In this document: positions 22,732 through 29,808 of the stretch, piece by piece | Position numbering within the stretch: position 1 is the stretch's first letter | Layout of the letters: each line of letters starts with the position of its first letter | Source: CAZGKW01 sp964526295 | Lineage (GTDB): Bacteria; Planctomycetota; Phycisphaerae; FEN-1346 | DNA length: 31,807 nucleotides | NCBI GenBank assembly: GCA_964526295.1 | Contig: CAZGKW010000046.1 | Coordinates: 1 to 31,807, forward strand | Direction of reading: 5' to 3' | Translations under genes and position numbers: made by a program | Notes under the pieces: model-generated | What the model saw: the letters and a program-made list of their open reading frames with translations, nothing else | The model's database searches: none | What the model was told of the DNA's origin: nothing

Positions 22732-23322
22732 TTACCCTTCCTCGTACCAGGCATAGCCGGTGGCCGCATCGAACCGGACGAGCCACCGCTCGCCGCCCTT
22801 GCGGATGGCCAGCGTCGTATCCGGGGCGATCCACCCCTGGACCCCGCCATAGGGGTCGAACCAGACGGCGTAGTTGGACAACTCGAACTGCCACCCGTCG
22901 GGCAGCTCATGCAGGTCGCCGTAGCTGATGCCGCCGGTCTCCTCGACCCGGTAGGCCGCAGCGAAGCCCTGGAACTTGTAGCCCAGGGGGTTGTCGGCGG
23001 CATGGTCGATGGCCCGCTGTCGGGCGAGCCTGAGCGTCGCCGCCACGTGCTTGGCCGCCGCCTTGCCCTCCGAGCCCCACAGGTTGGCCCGGGCGAGCCT
23101 CGGCACGACCAGGGCCGCCAGGATGCCCATCAGGACGATGACGATGAGCAGCTCGGGCAGCGTGAAGGCCCGCCTGGCCCGGCGGAGACGGTCCGCGGGG
23201 GCGGCCCGTCCGCGGACATCCGGCCCGGTCCTGCCTGGGGCGGCGCGCACGCCTCCCCGGCAGGGCGTGCCGGCCCCGCCTCGGATCCGTCCGCGCAGCC
23301 ACTCGCTTCTGGGCGGTCCCAT
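22732..23322 (-). CDS. GspH/FimT-like minor pseudopilin
   Basis: A 196-residue protein from the ATG at 23322, which has a GGGGGG tract six bases upstream; an open frame extends 56 codons further but would overlap the gspG end. It carries an unusually long basic leader of about 50 residues before 'RRA|FTLPELLIVIVLMGILAALV', where the -1 residue is Ala instead of Gly, a known but less common prepilin peptidase variant. After the helix, 'KAAAKHVAATLRLARQRAID' is the typical GspH/FimT segment, followed by a beta domain ('GWIAPDTTLAIRKGGERWLV'). It stands four bases before the gspI-like start. Confidence 0.8.
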   Translation of the reverse strand: MGPPRSEWLRGRIRGGAGTPCRGGVRAAPGRTGPDVRGRAAPADRLRRARRAFTLPELLIVIVLMGILAALVVPRLARANLWGSEGKAAAKHVAATLRLARQRAIDHAADNPLGYKFQGFAAAYRVEETGGISYGDLHELPDGWQFELSNYAVWFDPYGGVQGWIAPDTTLAIRKGGERWLVRFDAATGYAWYEEG

Positions 23323-23467
23323 GGCGATGGCCCCCCACGGATCGCTCGCCGGCGCTGGGGAGCCACGCAGGGCAAGCCCGGCCTCGCCCGGCGCGGACGC
23401 CCCAAGGCGCCGTGCCGACCCGGCCGAGACGTGCGGCTCCCCCGGCTCCAGCGACGCGATACGCCGA

Positions 23468-23806
23468 CTAGTGGCTATGCGGTTCGACACGCTTCGTCGT
23501 CGTGTCGTATGTGTACGCCGTCCCGTACGGGCACTCCGGGGCGCCGTCCGGGAAGATGTCGGTGTTGTTCAGGATGTTGGCGGCGAACTCGGCGTTGTCG
23601 GCCGGGTAGACGCCGCCGTTGTTCAGGGCCCAAAGCTCGATCTGACTGTTAATCAGGGCGATGTTGGACTTGCAGGTGTTCTTCTTGGCGTCGCTGCCGG
23701 AATGGGCGATCCGGGGGATGGCCACCGCGGCCAGCAGGCCCAGGATCACCACCACCAGGAGCAGCTCCACGAGCGTGAAGCCTCGACTCTTCTGCCACTT
23801 GAACAT
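23468..23806 (-). CDS. gspG: major pseudopilin GspG
   Basis: A 112-residue pseudopilin. It begins MFKWQKSRG|FTLVELLLVVVILGLLAAVA, an ideal prepilin peptidase site with Gly at -1 and Glu at +5. 'DAKKNTCKSNIALINSQIEL' and 'YPADNAEFAANIL' match the alpha-helix and loop of short GspG/ComGC-type subunits. The C-terminus is short, with the sequence 'CPYGTAYTYDTTTKRVEPHSH' in which a cysteine may pair with the Cys in 'NTCKSN'. The ribosome binding site AAAGGAG is strong and separated from the ATG by nine bases, suitable for the most abundant subunit. It has its own 99-base leader after gspF, so a separate promoter is possible. Confidence 0.92.
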   Translation of the reverse strand: MFKWQKSRGFTLVELLLVVVILGLLAAVAIPRIAHSGSDAKKNTCKSNIALINSQIELWALNNGGVYPADNAEFAANILNNTDIFPDGAPECPYGTAYTYDTTTKRVEPHSH

Positions 23807-23905
23807 GGTCCCCTACTCCTTTCAGTCATCCAATCGAATGCGGCCTTTGGTTTCGGTCCTATGGACCCCTCTCCAGCCTGGTTCTCTTATCGCAACGGGC
23901 CGTTG

Positions 23906-25096
23906 TTACTGGCCGACGTGCTGCATGACGTCGAACATCGGCAGGTACACCGCCAGCAGCACCAGGCCCACCAGGGCGGCCAGACCGACCGTCAGAAGCG
24001 GCTCGATCCGGCCCACGACGCGTTTCAGCGTCATGTCGATGTCTCTCTGTAGGATGTCCGCCGCACGCGTCAGCAGCGCCGGCACGCGGCCCGATTGTTC
24101 TCCCGTCGAGACCACCTGAAGCAGCGAGGGGGTGAACCATCCGGTCCGCCGCAGCGGCTCCGTCAGGCCCAGCCCCCGCTTGACGTCCGACCGGACCGCC
24201 TCCAGGTCCCGGTCGAACGCCACGTTACCCGTCACGCGTCCCGCCAGGTCCAGCGATTCCAGGACCGGCACGCCCGCCCCCATCATCTCCCCGAAGGCCC
24301 GCATGAAGCGGTACAGCGTCATCTGCTTCAGGAGGGGGCCCACGATCGGGGCCCGGACCTTCCATCGGTGGAGCCACAGCCGCCCGGCCCGAGACTTGCG
24401 GAAGTACCAGCTCGCCCCCAGCGCTCCCACCACCGGCACGACGAGGACCCACGGCTGGCCGGTCAGCAGCGAGCTCGTGCCCGTCAGGACCCGCGTCGCC
24501 AGCGGCAGGTCGATGCCCATCCGGCGGTAGACCCCGGCGAAGACCGGCACGACGTAGAGCATCAGGAACGTCACCACGCCCACGATCACGAACGACAGCA
24601 CCACGGGGTAGGCGAAGGCGTTGCGGACCCGCTGGCGGGTCTCCTGGCGGTTCTCCAGGTACCGGGCCAGCCGGTCGAGCGTCTCGGTCATGTTGCCGCT
24701 GGCCTCGCCGGCCCAGATGGAGGCCCGGAAGTAGGCCGAAAAGTGCTCGGGGTGCAGCTCCAGGGCGGCCGAAAGCTTCCGCCCGGCCTCCAGGTCGGCG
24801 ATGATCTCGTTCATTACCTGACGCATCGTCGGGTTGGCCGTCTCGGCGGCGAACGTCTCGAGGCACTCGGCCAGACTGATGCCGCTGCCCGACAGGGCCG
24901 ACAGGTGCTGGCACAGGCCGACCAGCTCGCGTTCCTTGACGCGTCCCTTCCAGAACCGTCGTCCGCGGCCGGAAGACCGGTTGGGCGCCGGGCGGCCCAG
25001 ACGCCGCTGTGGAGGCCGGCCACGGGCCGTCCCGCCGCGCACCCGGGGCCGGCGAGACCCCGTACGGCCCGGTCCTGTTATCGTGGCGGGGCTCAA
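23906..25096 (-). CDS. gspF: GspF/PilC inner-membrane platform protein
   Basis: A 396-residue protein from the TTG at 25096, which overlaps the gspE stop (TTGA). From about residue 58 it is a normal GspF: 'ELVGLCQHLSALSGSGISLA' (first cytoplasmic domain), three membrane helices near 160-190, 212-232 and 365-390, and the second domain repeat ('YRFMRAFGEMMGAGVPVLES'). GspF anchors the ATPase and the assembling pilus. The usual N-terminal beta segment of about 60 residues is missing, and residues 1-55 are instead an Arg/Pro-rich, low-complexity stretch. Either the N-domain has been lost or translation starts further in. It is the second gene of the cluster and ends 99 bases before gspG. Confidence 0.9.
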   Translation of the reverse strand: MSPATITGPGRTGSRRPRVRGGTARGRPPQRRLGRPAPNRSSGRGRRFWKGRVKERELVGLCQHLSALSGSGISLAECLETFAAETANPTMRQVMNEIIADLEAGRKLSAALELHPEHFSAYFRASIWAGEASGNMTETLDRLARYLENRQETRQRVRNAFAYPVVLSFVIVGVVTFLMLYVVPVFAGVYRRMGIDLPLATRVLTGTSSLLTGQPWVLVVPVVGALGASWYFRKSRAGRLWLHRWKVRAPIVGPLLKQMTLYRFMRAFGEMMGAGVPVLESLDLAGRVTGNVAFDRDLEAVRSDVKRGLGLTEPLRRTGWFTPSLLQVVSTGEQSGRVPALLTRAADILQRDIDMTLKRVVGRIEPLLTVGLAALVGLVLLAVYLPMFDVMQHVGQ

Positions 25097-26754
25097 GCCC
25101 GGAACTCCTCGGACGGCAGGATTCGCCGGATCTCTTCGACGGTGGTCGTCCCGTTACGGACGGCCTCGACGGCGGCTTCCCGCATGGAGAAGACGCCACT
25201 CTCGCGGCCGATGGCCCGAAGGGTGTCGCTGGAGGCGCCCGAGAGGAACGCCTCGCGGACGGCTTCGGTCACGGGGAGGATCTCGTAGACGCCCGCTCGA
25301 CCCCGGAACCCCGTCCGCATACACATGTCGCACCCCACGCCGTGCCGCAGGTCCACCCCTTCAAGGTCCAGCCCGTCGACCAGCTCCGCGGGCGGGGCGT
25401 AGGGTTCGACACAGTCGGTGCAGATGCGGCGGACGAGCCGCTGGCTGATGGCCGCCACCACCGTCGAGGCGATCAGGAACGGCGGCACCTCCAGGTCCTT
25501 CAGGCGGTTCATGACGCTCGCCGCATCGTTGGCGTGGAGCGTCGAGAACAGCAGGTGGCCGGTCATGGCGGCTTGGATCGCCAGGCGAGCCGTCTCGTTG
25601 TCGCGGATCTCGCCCACCATGATGATGTCCGGGTCCTGACGAAGCACCGTCCGAAGGGCGCTGGCGAACGTCAGCCCCGCCGCCGGGTTCACCTGAATCT
25701 GGTTCACCCGGTCGAACCCGTACTCCACGGGGTCCTCGATGGTGGTGACGTTGGAGCGGCGGCGGTCGACTTCCTTCAGGGCGGCATACAGGGTGGTGGT
25801 CTTCCCGCTGCCGGTCGGGCCGGCCAGGATCATCATCCCGTAGGGCCGGTTGATGAGGTCGGCGAAGAGGGCCTGCTGGGGCTCGGCCATGCCGAGCTGC
25901 CCCAGGCCGAAGGCCCCGGCCGACTTGTTCAGGAGGCGGATGGCCACCTTCTCGCCCTCGACCGTCAGGACGGTCGAGACACGCATGTCGAACTCGGCGG
26001 CCTCCATCCGGACGCTGATCCGGCCGTCCTGCGGCAGGCGGTGCTCCGTGATGTCGAGGCCCGAGATCAGCTTGATCCGCGAGACGACCTCCTCCTGGAG
26101 GTTGCCCGGGACCCGCATCATGTCGTGGAGGACGCCGTCGAGGCGGTACCGCACGAGCAGGTCGCCGCCGACGGGCTCGATGTGGATGTCGCTGGCCCCC
26201 CGCCGGGCGGCCCCGCGGAGGATCGAGTCGACCACCCGGACCGCCGGGGCGTCGTGGCGGGCTCCGAGACGCTCGCTCAGCGAGATGACCGCCGCGTGCC
26301 GGCCCCCCGGGCCGGCCAGGTCGACGTCGCCGAGGCCTTCCTGGAAGCTCCGGTCGACGGTGAAGAACCGTTCGATCAGGCGGCGGATGTCCCGGTCCGG
26401 GGCCTCGATCGGCTGGACCCGGTAACCGGTCACCAGCTCCATCTGGTCGAGCAGCGCCAGGTCCGGCGGCTCGGAGGCGGCGACTACGAGCACCCCGTTC
26501 TCGACGCAGACCGGGATGGCCGTGTGCTGGCGGACGAGGCCTTCCGGCAGGAGGTGGACGACGTCCGGGTCGATGGTCCGGTCGCCGAGGTGGGCCGGTT
26601 CCAGGTCCAGGCTCCGGAACAGCTCGCCCGGCCTGGTCCGCGGACGGTCGGTGACCGCCGCGGCCGGGGTGGCGGAAGCCGACCCCGCGGCCGTTCCCGG
26701 GTCGCCCGAGAGCTCCCGGTCGGTTTGTTCGTCGTCAGGCGGCAGGCTCAACAC
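25093..26754 (-). CDS. gspE: type II secretion/type IV pilus assembly ATPase GspE
   Basis: A 553-residue secretion ATPase from the GTG at 26754. An upstream TTG at 26844 is in frame but would lie before the likely promoter (-10 near 26833). It has the N-terminal MshEN-type domain ('LPEGLVRQHTAIPVCVENGV'), then the RecA-like core with Walker A GPTGSGKTT (312-320), the Asp box and Walker B 'DPDIIMVGEIRD' (374-385), and the His box 'GHLLFSTLHAND'. A C-terminal CxxC pair (Cys445/Cys448 and Cys475/Cys478) makes the zinc-binding knuckle usual in GspE and PilB. It powers pseudopilus growth from the cytoplasmic face. It is the first gene of the cluster, and its stop overlaps the gspF start. Confidence 0.96.
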   Translation of the reverse strand: MLSLPPDDEQTDRELSGDPGTAAGSASATPAAAVTDRPRTRPGELFRSLDLEPAHLGDRTIDPDVVHLLPEGLVRQHTAIPVCVENGVLVVAASEPPDLALLDQMELVTGYRVQPIEAPDRDIRRLIERFFTVDRSFQEGLGDVDLAGPGGRHAAVISLSERLGARHDAPAVRVVDSILRGAARRGASDIHIEPVGGDLLVRYRLDGVLHDMMRVPGNLQEEVVSRIKLISGLDITEHRLPQDGRISVRMEAAEFDMRVSTVLTVEGEKVAIRLLNKSAGAFGLGQLGMAEPQQALFADLINRPYGMMILAGPTGSGKTTTLYAALKEVDRRRSNVTTIEDPVEYGFDRVNQIQVNPAAGLTFASALRTVLRQDPDIIMVGEIRDNETARLAIQAAMTGHLLFSTLHANDAASVMNRLKDLEVPPFLIASTVVAAISQRLVRRICTDCVEPYAPPAELVDGLDLEGVDLRHGVGCDMCMRTGFRGRAGVYEILPVTEAVREAFLSGASSDTLRAIGRESGVFSMREAAVEAVRNGTTTVEEIRRILPSEEFRA

Positions 26755-26832
26755 GTGGCTCGCCGAAGGGGTGGCGCCGCCGCGGGTGCGCAAGCTCCGA
26801 GAGGGGATAGAACCCGCCCGTCCCCTCCGGAC

Positions 26833-26838
26833 ACTATA
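26833..26838 (-). promoter_or_regulatory. possible -10 box of the secretion cluster
   Basis: TATAGT on the minus strand, about 80 bases before the GTG start of gspE. The sequence 17 bases further upstream does not resemble a -35 box, so this is only a weak suggestion of where the operon starts. Confidence 0.25.
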
Positions 26839-27056
26839 GCCCAATTAAGGACCTGGGCTAGTTCGACACGGGAGTCGGGGCGACTTTAGCGATTCCGGCC
26901 CTCCCAGCGCTGCTAACGGCGGTTTGGGGACCGGTCCAATCGGCCGCCCGTGCCGGCGCAGCGGCCGATTTCGCCCGAAAAAACACCGGGCCAAGGGCGG
27001 CACCGGCCGCTCTCGGCGGCCAGGCGTGCGTTCTGCGCGGCGGGTCGGGGCCCGTC

Positions 27057-27099
27057 CCCTTCGGCCATGCTCAAAACGGCGCCTGAGCTTGTCGAAGGG
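27057..27099. repeat. CCCTTCGRCAAGCTCAGG-type inverted repeat
   Basis: CCCTTCGGCCATGCTCA (27057-27073) faces TGAGCTTGTCGAAGGG (27084-27099), an imperfect inverted pair with one bulge. The same core occurs at 10182-10199. In translation it gives familiar strings such as FDKLR and LRQAQ that turn up in many metagenomic proteins (recollection, not searched). It lies just before the terminase-like remnant. Confidence 0.65.
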
Positions 27100-27139
27100 T
27101 ACCCGCCACGCTTCCTCCGCTCCGAGCCGGGGCTGGACA

Positions 27140-27313
27140 GTGGATGAGTGGAAGGCCCGCGCCGGGAGCCCCGACAACCACTGGTCCGACTGCCTCGTGG
27201 GGGCTGCCGTGGCGGGGTGCATCCAGGGCGCCGTGCTGTTTGGGACAGAGGTGCGTGAGCAGACACCGCGGCCCCGCGTCCGCCTCTCGGATCTCCAGCG
27301 GAGGGCACGCTGA
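27140..27313 (+). pseudogene. 3' fragment of a phage terminase large-subunit gene
   Basis: About 57 codons. 'VDEWKARAGSPDNHWSDCLV' then 'GAAVAGCIQGAVLFGTE' and 'RVRLSDLQRRAR' resemble the C-terminal end of GpA-type phage terminase large subunits, where a DNHxxDCLVG motif is part of the nuclease region. The stop (27311-27313) overlaps an ATG that opens an 18-codon frame to 27369 (TGATG), a spacing typical of phage morphogenesis genes. No N-terminal ATPase part is present; the sequence breaks off at about 27140, close to the inverted repeat at 27057-27099. I infer a prophage relic. The match is from memory of the family and needs a search. Confidence 0.5.
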
Positions 27314-27369
27314 TGCCGAGGCGGCAGAAAGACCACAAGGAGCAGAAGGGCCCGAGGGTGTCCCATTGA

Positions 27370-27690
27370 CAGTTGAAGGTTCGGTTGGCGGCTCCGGGTT
27401 CATGCTATCGGCTCCCTGCTCACGCGGCAAGGTCGTCCGTTGATGCCGGCGGCGGCACCGCCGGCGGGAAACCGCCGTCTCCCTGAACTGATCCTGCATC
27501 CCCGTGTGTCCGCAAGGATCCGTACGGGGAGCCCTGGTTGTGGCCGACGACACGTTCGACGAAGCTCAGTGCAGGCCCGTCAGGGTCCATCCGCGAGAAC
27601 GCCCAGGGACCCGCCGAGGCCAAGGGCGACTCGGTCTCCGTGCGGCAGCACGTTGCCCCGCTGCTCCCCCCCGGTGGTCCCAAGATAAGT
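27370..27690. other. spacer without recognisable gene
   Basis: This stretch holds a hairpin (GCCGGCGG at 27445-27452 with CCGCCGGC at 27458-27465) but no coding frame I can support. The base composition is mixed and it may be further phage or gene debris. Confidence 0.35.
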
Positions 27691-27710
27691 GTGAAGCGCC
27701 TGAGCTTCAC
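27691..27710 (+). promoter_or_regulatory. hairpin in the leader of the histidine kinase gene
   Basis: GTGAAGC (27691-27697) pairs with GCTTCAC (27704-27710) around a six-base loop, 17 bases before the GTG start at 27728 and ten before the AGGAGG motif. It could be an operator or an mRNA stem controlling the operon. Confidence 0.3.
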
Positions 27711-27727
27711 TTTCCGATACAGGAGGC

Positions 27728-29806
27728 GTGGATAATATAGGCAAAGTAGAGAAGCTGGGCGGCGTCTGTCGCTTCCGAATCGGCGACAAGCTCCTCCTGG
27801 CCCTGGCGGCCCTGCTCGTCCTCCAGGCGGGCGTCCGGACCTACATGGAATGGAGCCACGCCGCCGCCACAACCCGCGAGCATTTCGAGCGGGCGAGCCG
27901 CGACCATGTCCGAAACGTGGCGTTCGCCGCCCGTCCGGCCCTGATCGAGCCGGACCCGAAGGCCCTGGAGCGAACCGCCGAGATGCTCCGGACGCCCGAC
28001 GACGTCGGCCTCGTGGCCGTGGCGTTCTACGGTCCCGAAGGCCGGCGGCTGGCCTCGCGCGGTTGGGGCGACCGCCAGGCCCGGCTGCCCGAGCGGATCG
28101 ACCCGCCCTCCGAGCCGGGCGCCGGGCGGGGCGGCGTCGAAGGCCTCGCCGAAATCGACCACTACCGTTTCTGGTTCCCGATCGGCCTCACAAGCCCCCA
28201 GGAGACCCCCGAGCCCGGGGCGGAGCGAAGCGAAACCCCGGGGACCCTCGCCGCCTCCCGGCAAACCCCGCGCGCGACACCCGCCTCGGCCCGGCCTCGA
28301 ACCGCCACCGTCCTGGCGGTCCGGTCATTCGAGCCGGCCAGGTCCGAGGTGGCCCGGTCGCAAATCCAGATGCTCCTGGTGTCGGCGGCGACGCTGGCGC
28401 TGGGGCTGAACCTGGTCCTGGTGTTCGCCCGTCGGCTGGCCGCCCCCCTCCAGGCCCTCGTGGAGGGGGCCGAGCGGGTCGCCACGGGCGACTTCACCGG
28501 CCGGGTCGACGTCGGCCCCCGCCGCGACGAGCTGGGGGCCCTCGCCGACCGGTTCAACTGGATGACCGGCCGGCTGGCCCGCCAGCGGGAGCAGATCCTC
28601 GCCAACAGCCGCCACCTGGAACGCAAAGTCACCGAGCGGACCGCCGAGCTGGTCGAGGCCAACCGCCGCATCCGCCAGGCCCAGGCCGAGCTGGTCCAGT
28701 CCGAGAAGCTCAGCATGCTGGGCCAGTTGGCCGCCGGCGTGGCCCACGAGATCAACACCCCCACGGCGGCCATCCTGAACGTCTCGGCCGACCACCGCGA
28801 CCACCTGTGCGGCCTGTTCGAGGCGGCGTCCCGCCTGGGCGAGCTGCCGAGCGACACCCGGGCGTGGCTCCTGGAGGTCCTGCCGGGGGTCCTGTCGGCC
28901 GACCTTCCGGCCAGCGACGCGGCCACCCGCTCCCGCCGCCGGGCGCTGGAGTCGAAGCTCCGCCGCAGGGGCCGGTTCGACGCCCGGCGCTTGGCGGCGG
29001 TCGTCGTCCGGTGTCGCCTGGTCGACGACGGCCCCGACGACGAGCCCGACCCGCTGGTCCTGGAGCACCTGGAGTACGAGCCCGCCCTGACGCTCGTTGA
29101 GCACGCCGCGGCCCTGGCCGGTGCGGCCAGCGTCATCGGCCTCAGCGCCGCCAAGATCGCCCGCATCGTCCGGGCCCTTCGTTTCTACACCCGGGCCGGC
29201 CACGACGAGCTCCTCGACATGGACGTCAACGAGACGCTCGACAACACGCTGGCCATCCTCCAGAACCGCATCAAGCAGATCGCCGACGTCGAGACCGACT
29301 TCGGCTCCGACCTGCCGCCCGTCCACTGCGGACCCGACATCAGCCAGGTCTGGACGAACATCCTGAACAACGCCTGCGATGCCATCGACGAGGCCCAAGG
29401 CCGGGGCACCATCCGCATCCGGACCTGGGCCGACGACCAGGCCGTCCGCGTCGCCATCATCAACTCCGGCCGGCCCGTCCCCGAGGACCAGCTCGAGAAG
29501 ATCTTCGACCCGTTCTTCACCACGAAGCCGGTCGGCAAGGGCAACGGACTGGGCCTGAGCATCTGTGCCGGCATCCTGCGCAGGTGCGGCGGCTCCGTCT
29601 CGGTGCGGAACGGCGACGACGGCGTGGCGTTCGAGGTGGCCCTGCCGGTGGCCGCGGGGACGACCCTCGCCCCCGACGTCGCGGCAAAGGCCGGCGAGCG
29701 CTCCTCAACGCCGGGGGTTGAGCGAAGCGAGACCCGGCCGGGGACCCGGCCGGCTGGACCTGACACGCTGAAGCCCGCACCGGAGCCGGTCCTTAAGGAC
29801 GCCTGA
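27728..29806 (+). CDS. membrane sensor histidine kinase with HAMP domain
   Basis: A 692-residue kinase. Membrane helix one is at about 21-40, an extracytoplasmic part follows, helix two at about 214-234, then HAMP (235-290, 'RRLAAPLQALVEGAERVATG'), a coiled coil and the DHp helix with His340 ('GVAHEINTP'). Between this helix and the second DHp helix ('AAKIARIVRALRFYTRAG', from 474) lie about 120 extra residues. The ATPase domain has the N box 'NILNNACDAI', 'IFDPFFTTK' and the G2 box 'GKGNGLGLSI'. The GTG start at 27728 is only one base from AGGAGG, too close for normal spacing, so another start is possible. Two linkers contain an in-frame GAGCGAAGCGA repeat ('ERSET' near 166 and 665). It forms an operon with the HD-GYP regulator, two bases apart. 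Confidence 0.88.
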   Translation: MDNIGKVEKLGGVCRFRIGDKLLLALAALLVLQAGVRTYMEWSHAAATTREHFERASRDHVRNVAFAARPALIEPDPKALERTAEMLRTPDDVGLVAVAFYGPEGRRLASRGWGDRQARLPERIDPPSEPGAGRGGVEGLAEIDHYRFWFPIGLTSPQETPEPGAERSETPGTLAASRQTPRATPASARPRTATVLAVRSFEPARSEVARSQIQMLLVSAATLALGLNLVLVFARRLAAPLQALVEGAERVATGDFTGRVDVGPRRDELGALADRFNWMTGRLARQREQILANSRHLERKVTERTAELVEANRRIRQAQAELVQSEKLSMLGQLAAGVAHEINTPTAAILNVSADHRDHLCGLFEAASRLGELPSDTRAWLLEVLPGVLSADLPASDAATRSRRRALESKLRRRGRFDARRLAAVVVRCRLVDDGPDDEPDPLVLEHLEYEPALTLVEHAAALAGAASVIGLSAAKIARIVRALRFYTRAGHDELLDMDVNETLDNTLAILQNRIKQIADVETDFGSDLPPVHCGPDISQVWTNILNNACDAIDEAQGRGTIRIRTWADDQAVRVAIINSGRPVPEDQLEKIFDPFFTTKPVGKGNGLGLSICAGILRRCGGSVSVRNGDDGVAFEVALPVAAGTTLAPDVAAKAGERSSTPGVERSETRPGTRPAGPDTLKPAPEPVLKDA
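28214..28243. repeat. GAGCGAAGCGA-core repeat, copy 1 (in kinase)
   Basis: The core GAGCGAAGCGA (28223-28233) is flanked by inverted arms CCCGGGG and CCCCGGG. It reads in frame as 'GAERSETPG' in the sensor region of the kinase, within a Pro/Ala-rich linker. A second copy lies at 29711-29737. Confidence 0.55.
29711..29737. repeat. GAGCGAAGCGA-core repeat, copy 2 (in kinase)
   Basis: The same 11-base core (29720-29730) with flanking CCGGGGGTT and GACCCGG lies in the Pro-rich C-terminal tail of the kinase, in the same reading frame ('GVERSETRPG'). Both copies fall outside the folded domains. Confidence 0.55.
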
Positions 29807-29808
29807 CG

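Noticed and set aside
27628..27645. A fifth copy of the TCTCCGTG-loop hairpin
   Set aside because: The 13-base match TCGGTCTCCGTGC is there, but the flanks do not form the stem, so it is probably chance or a dead copy.
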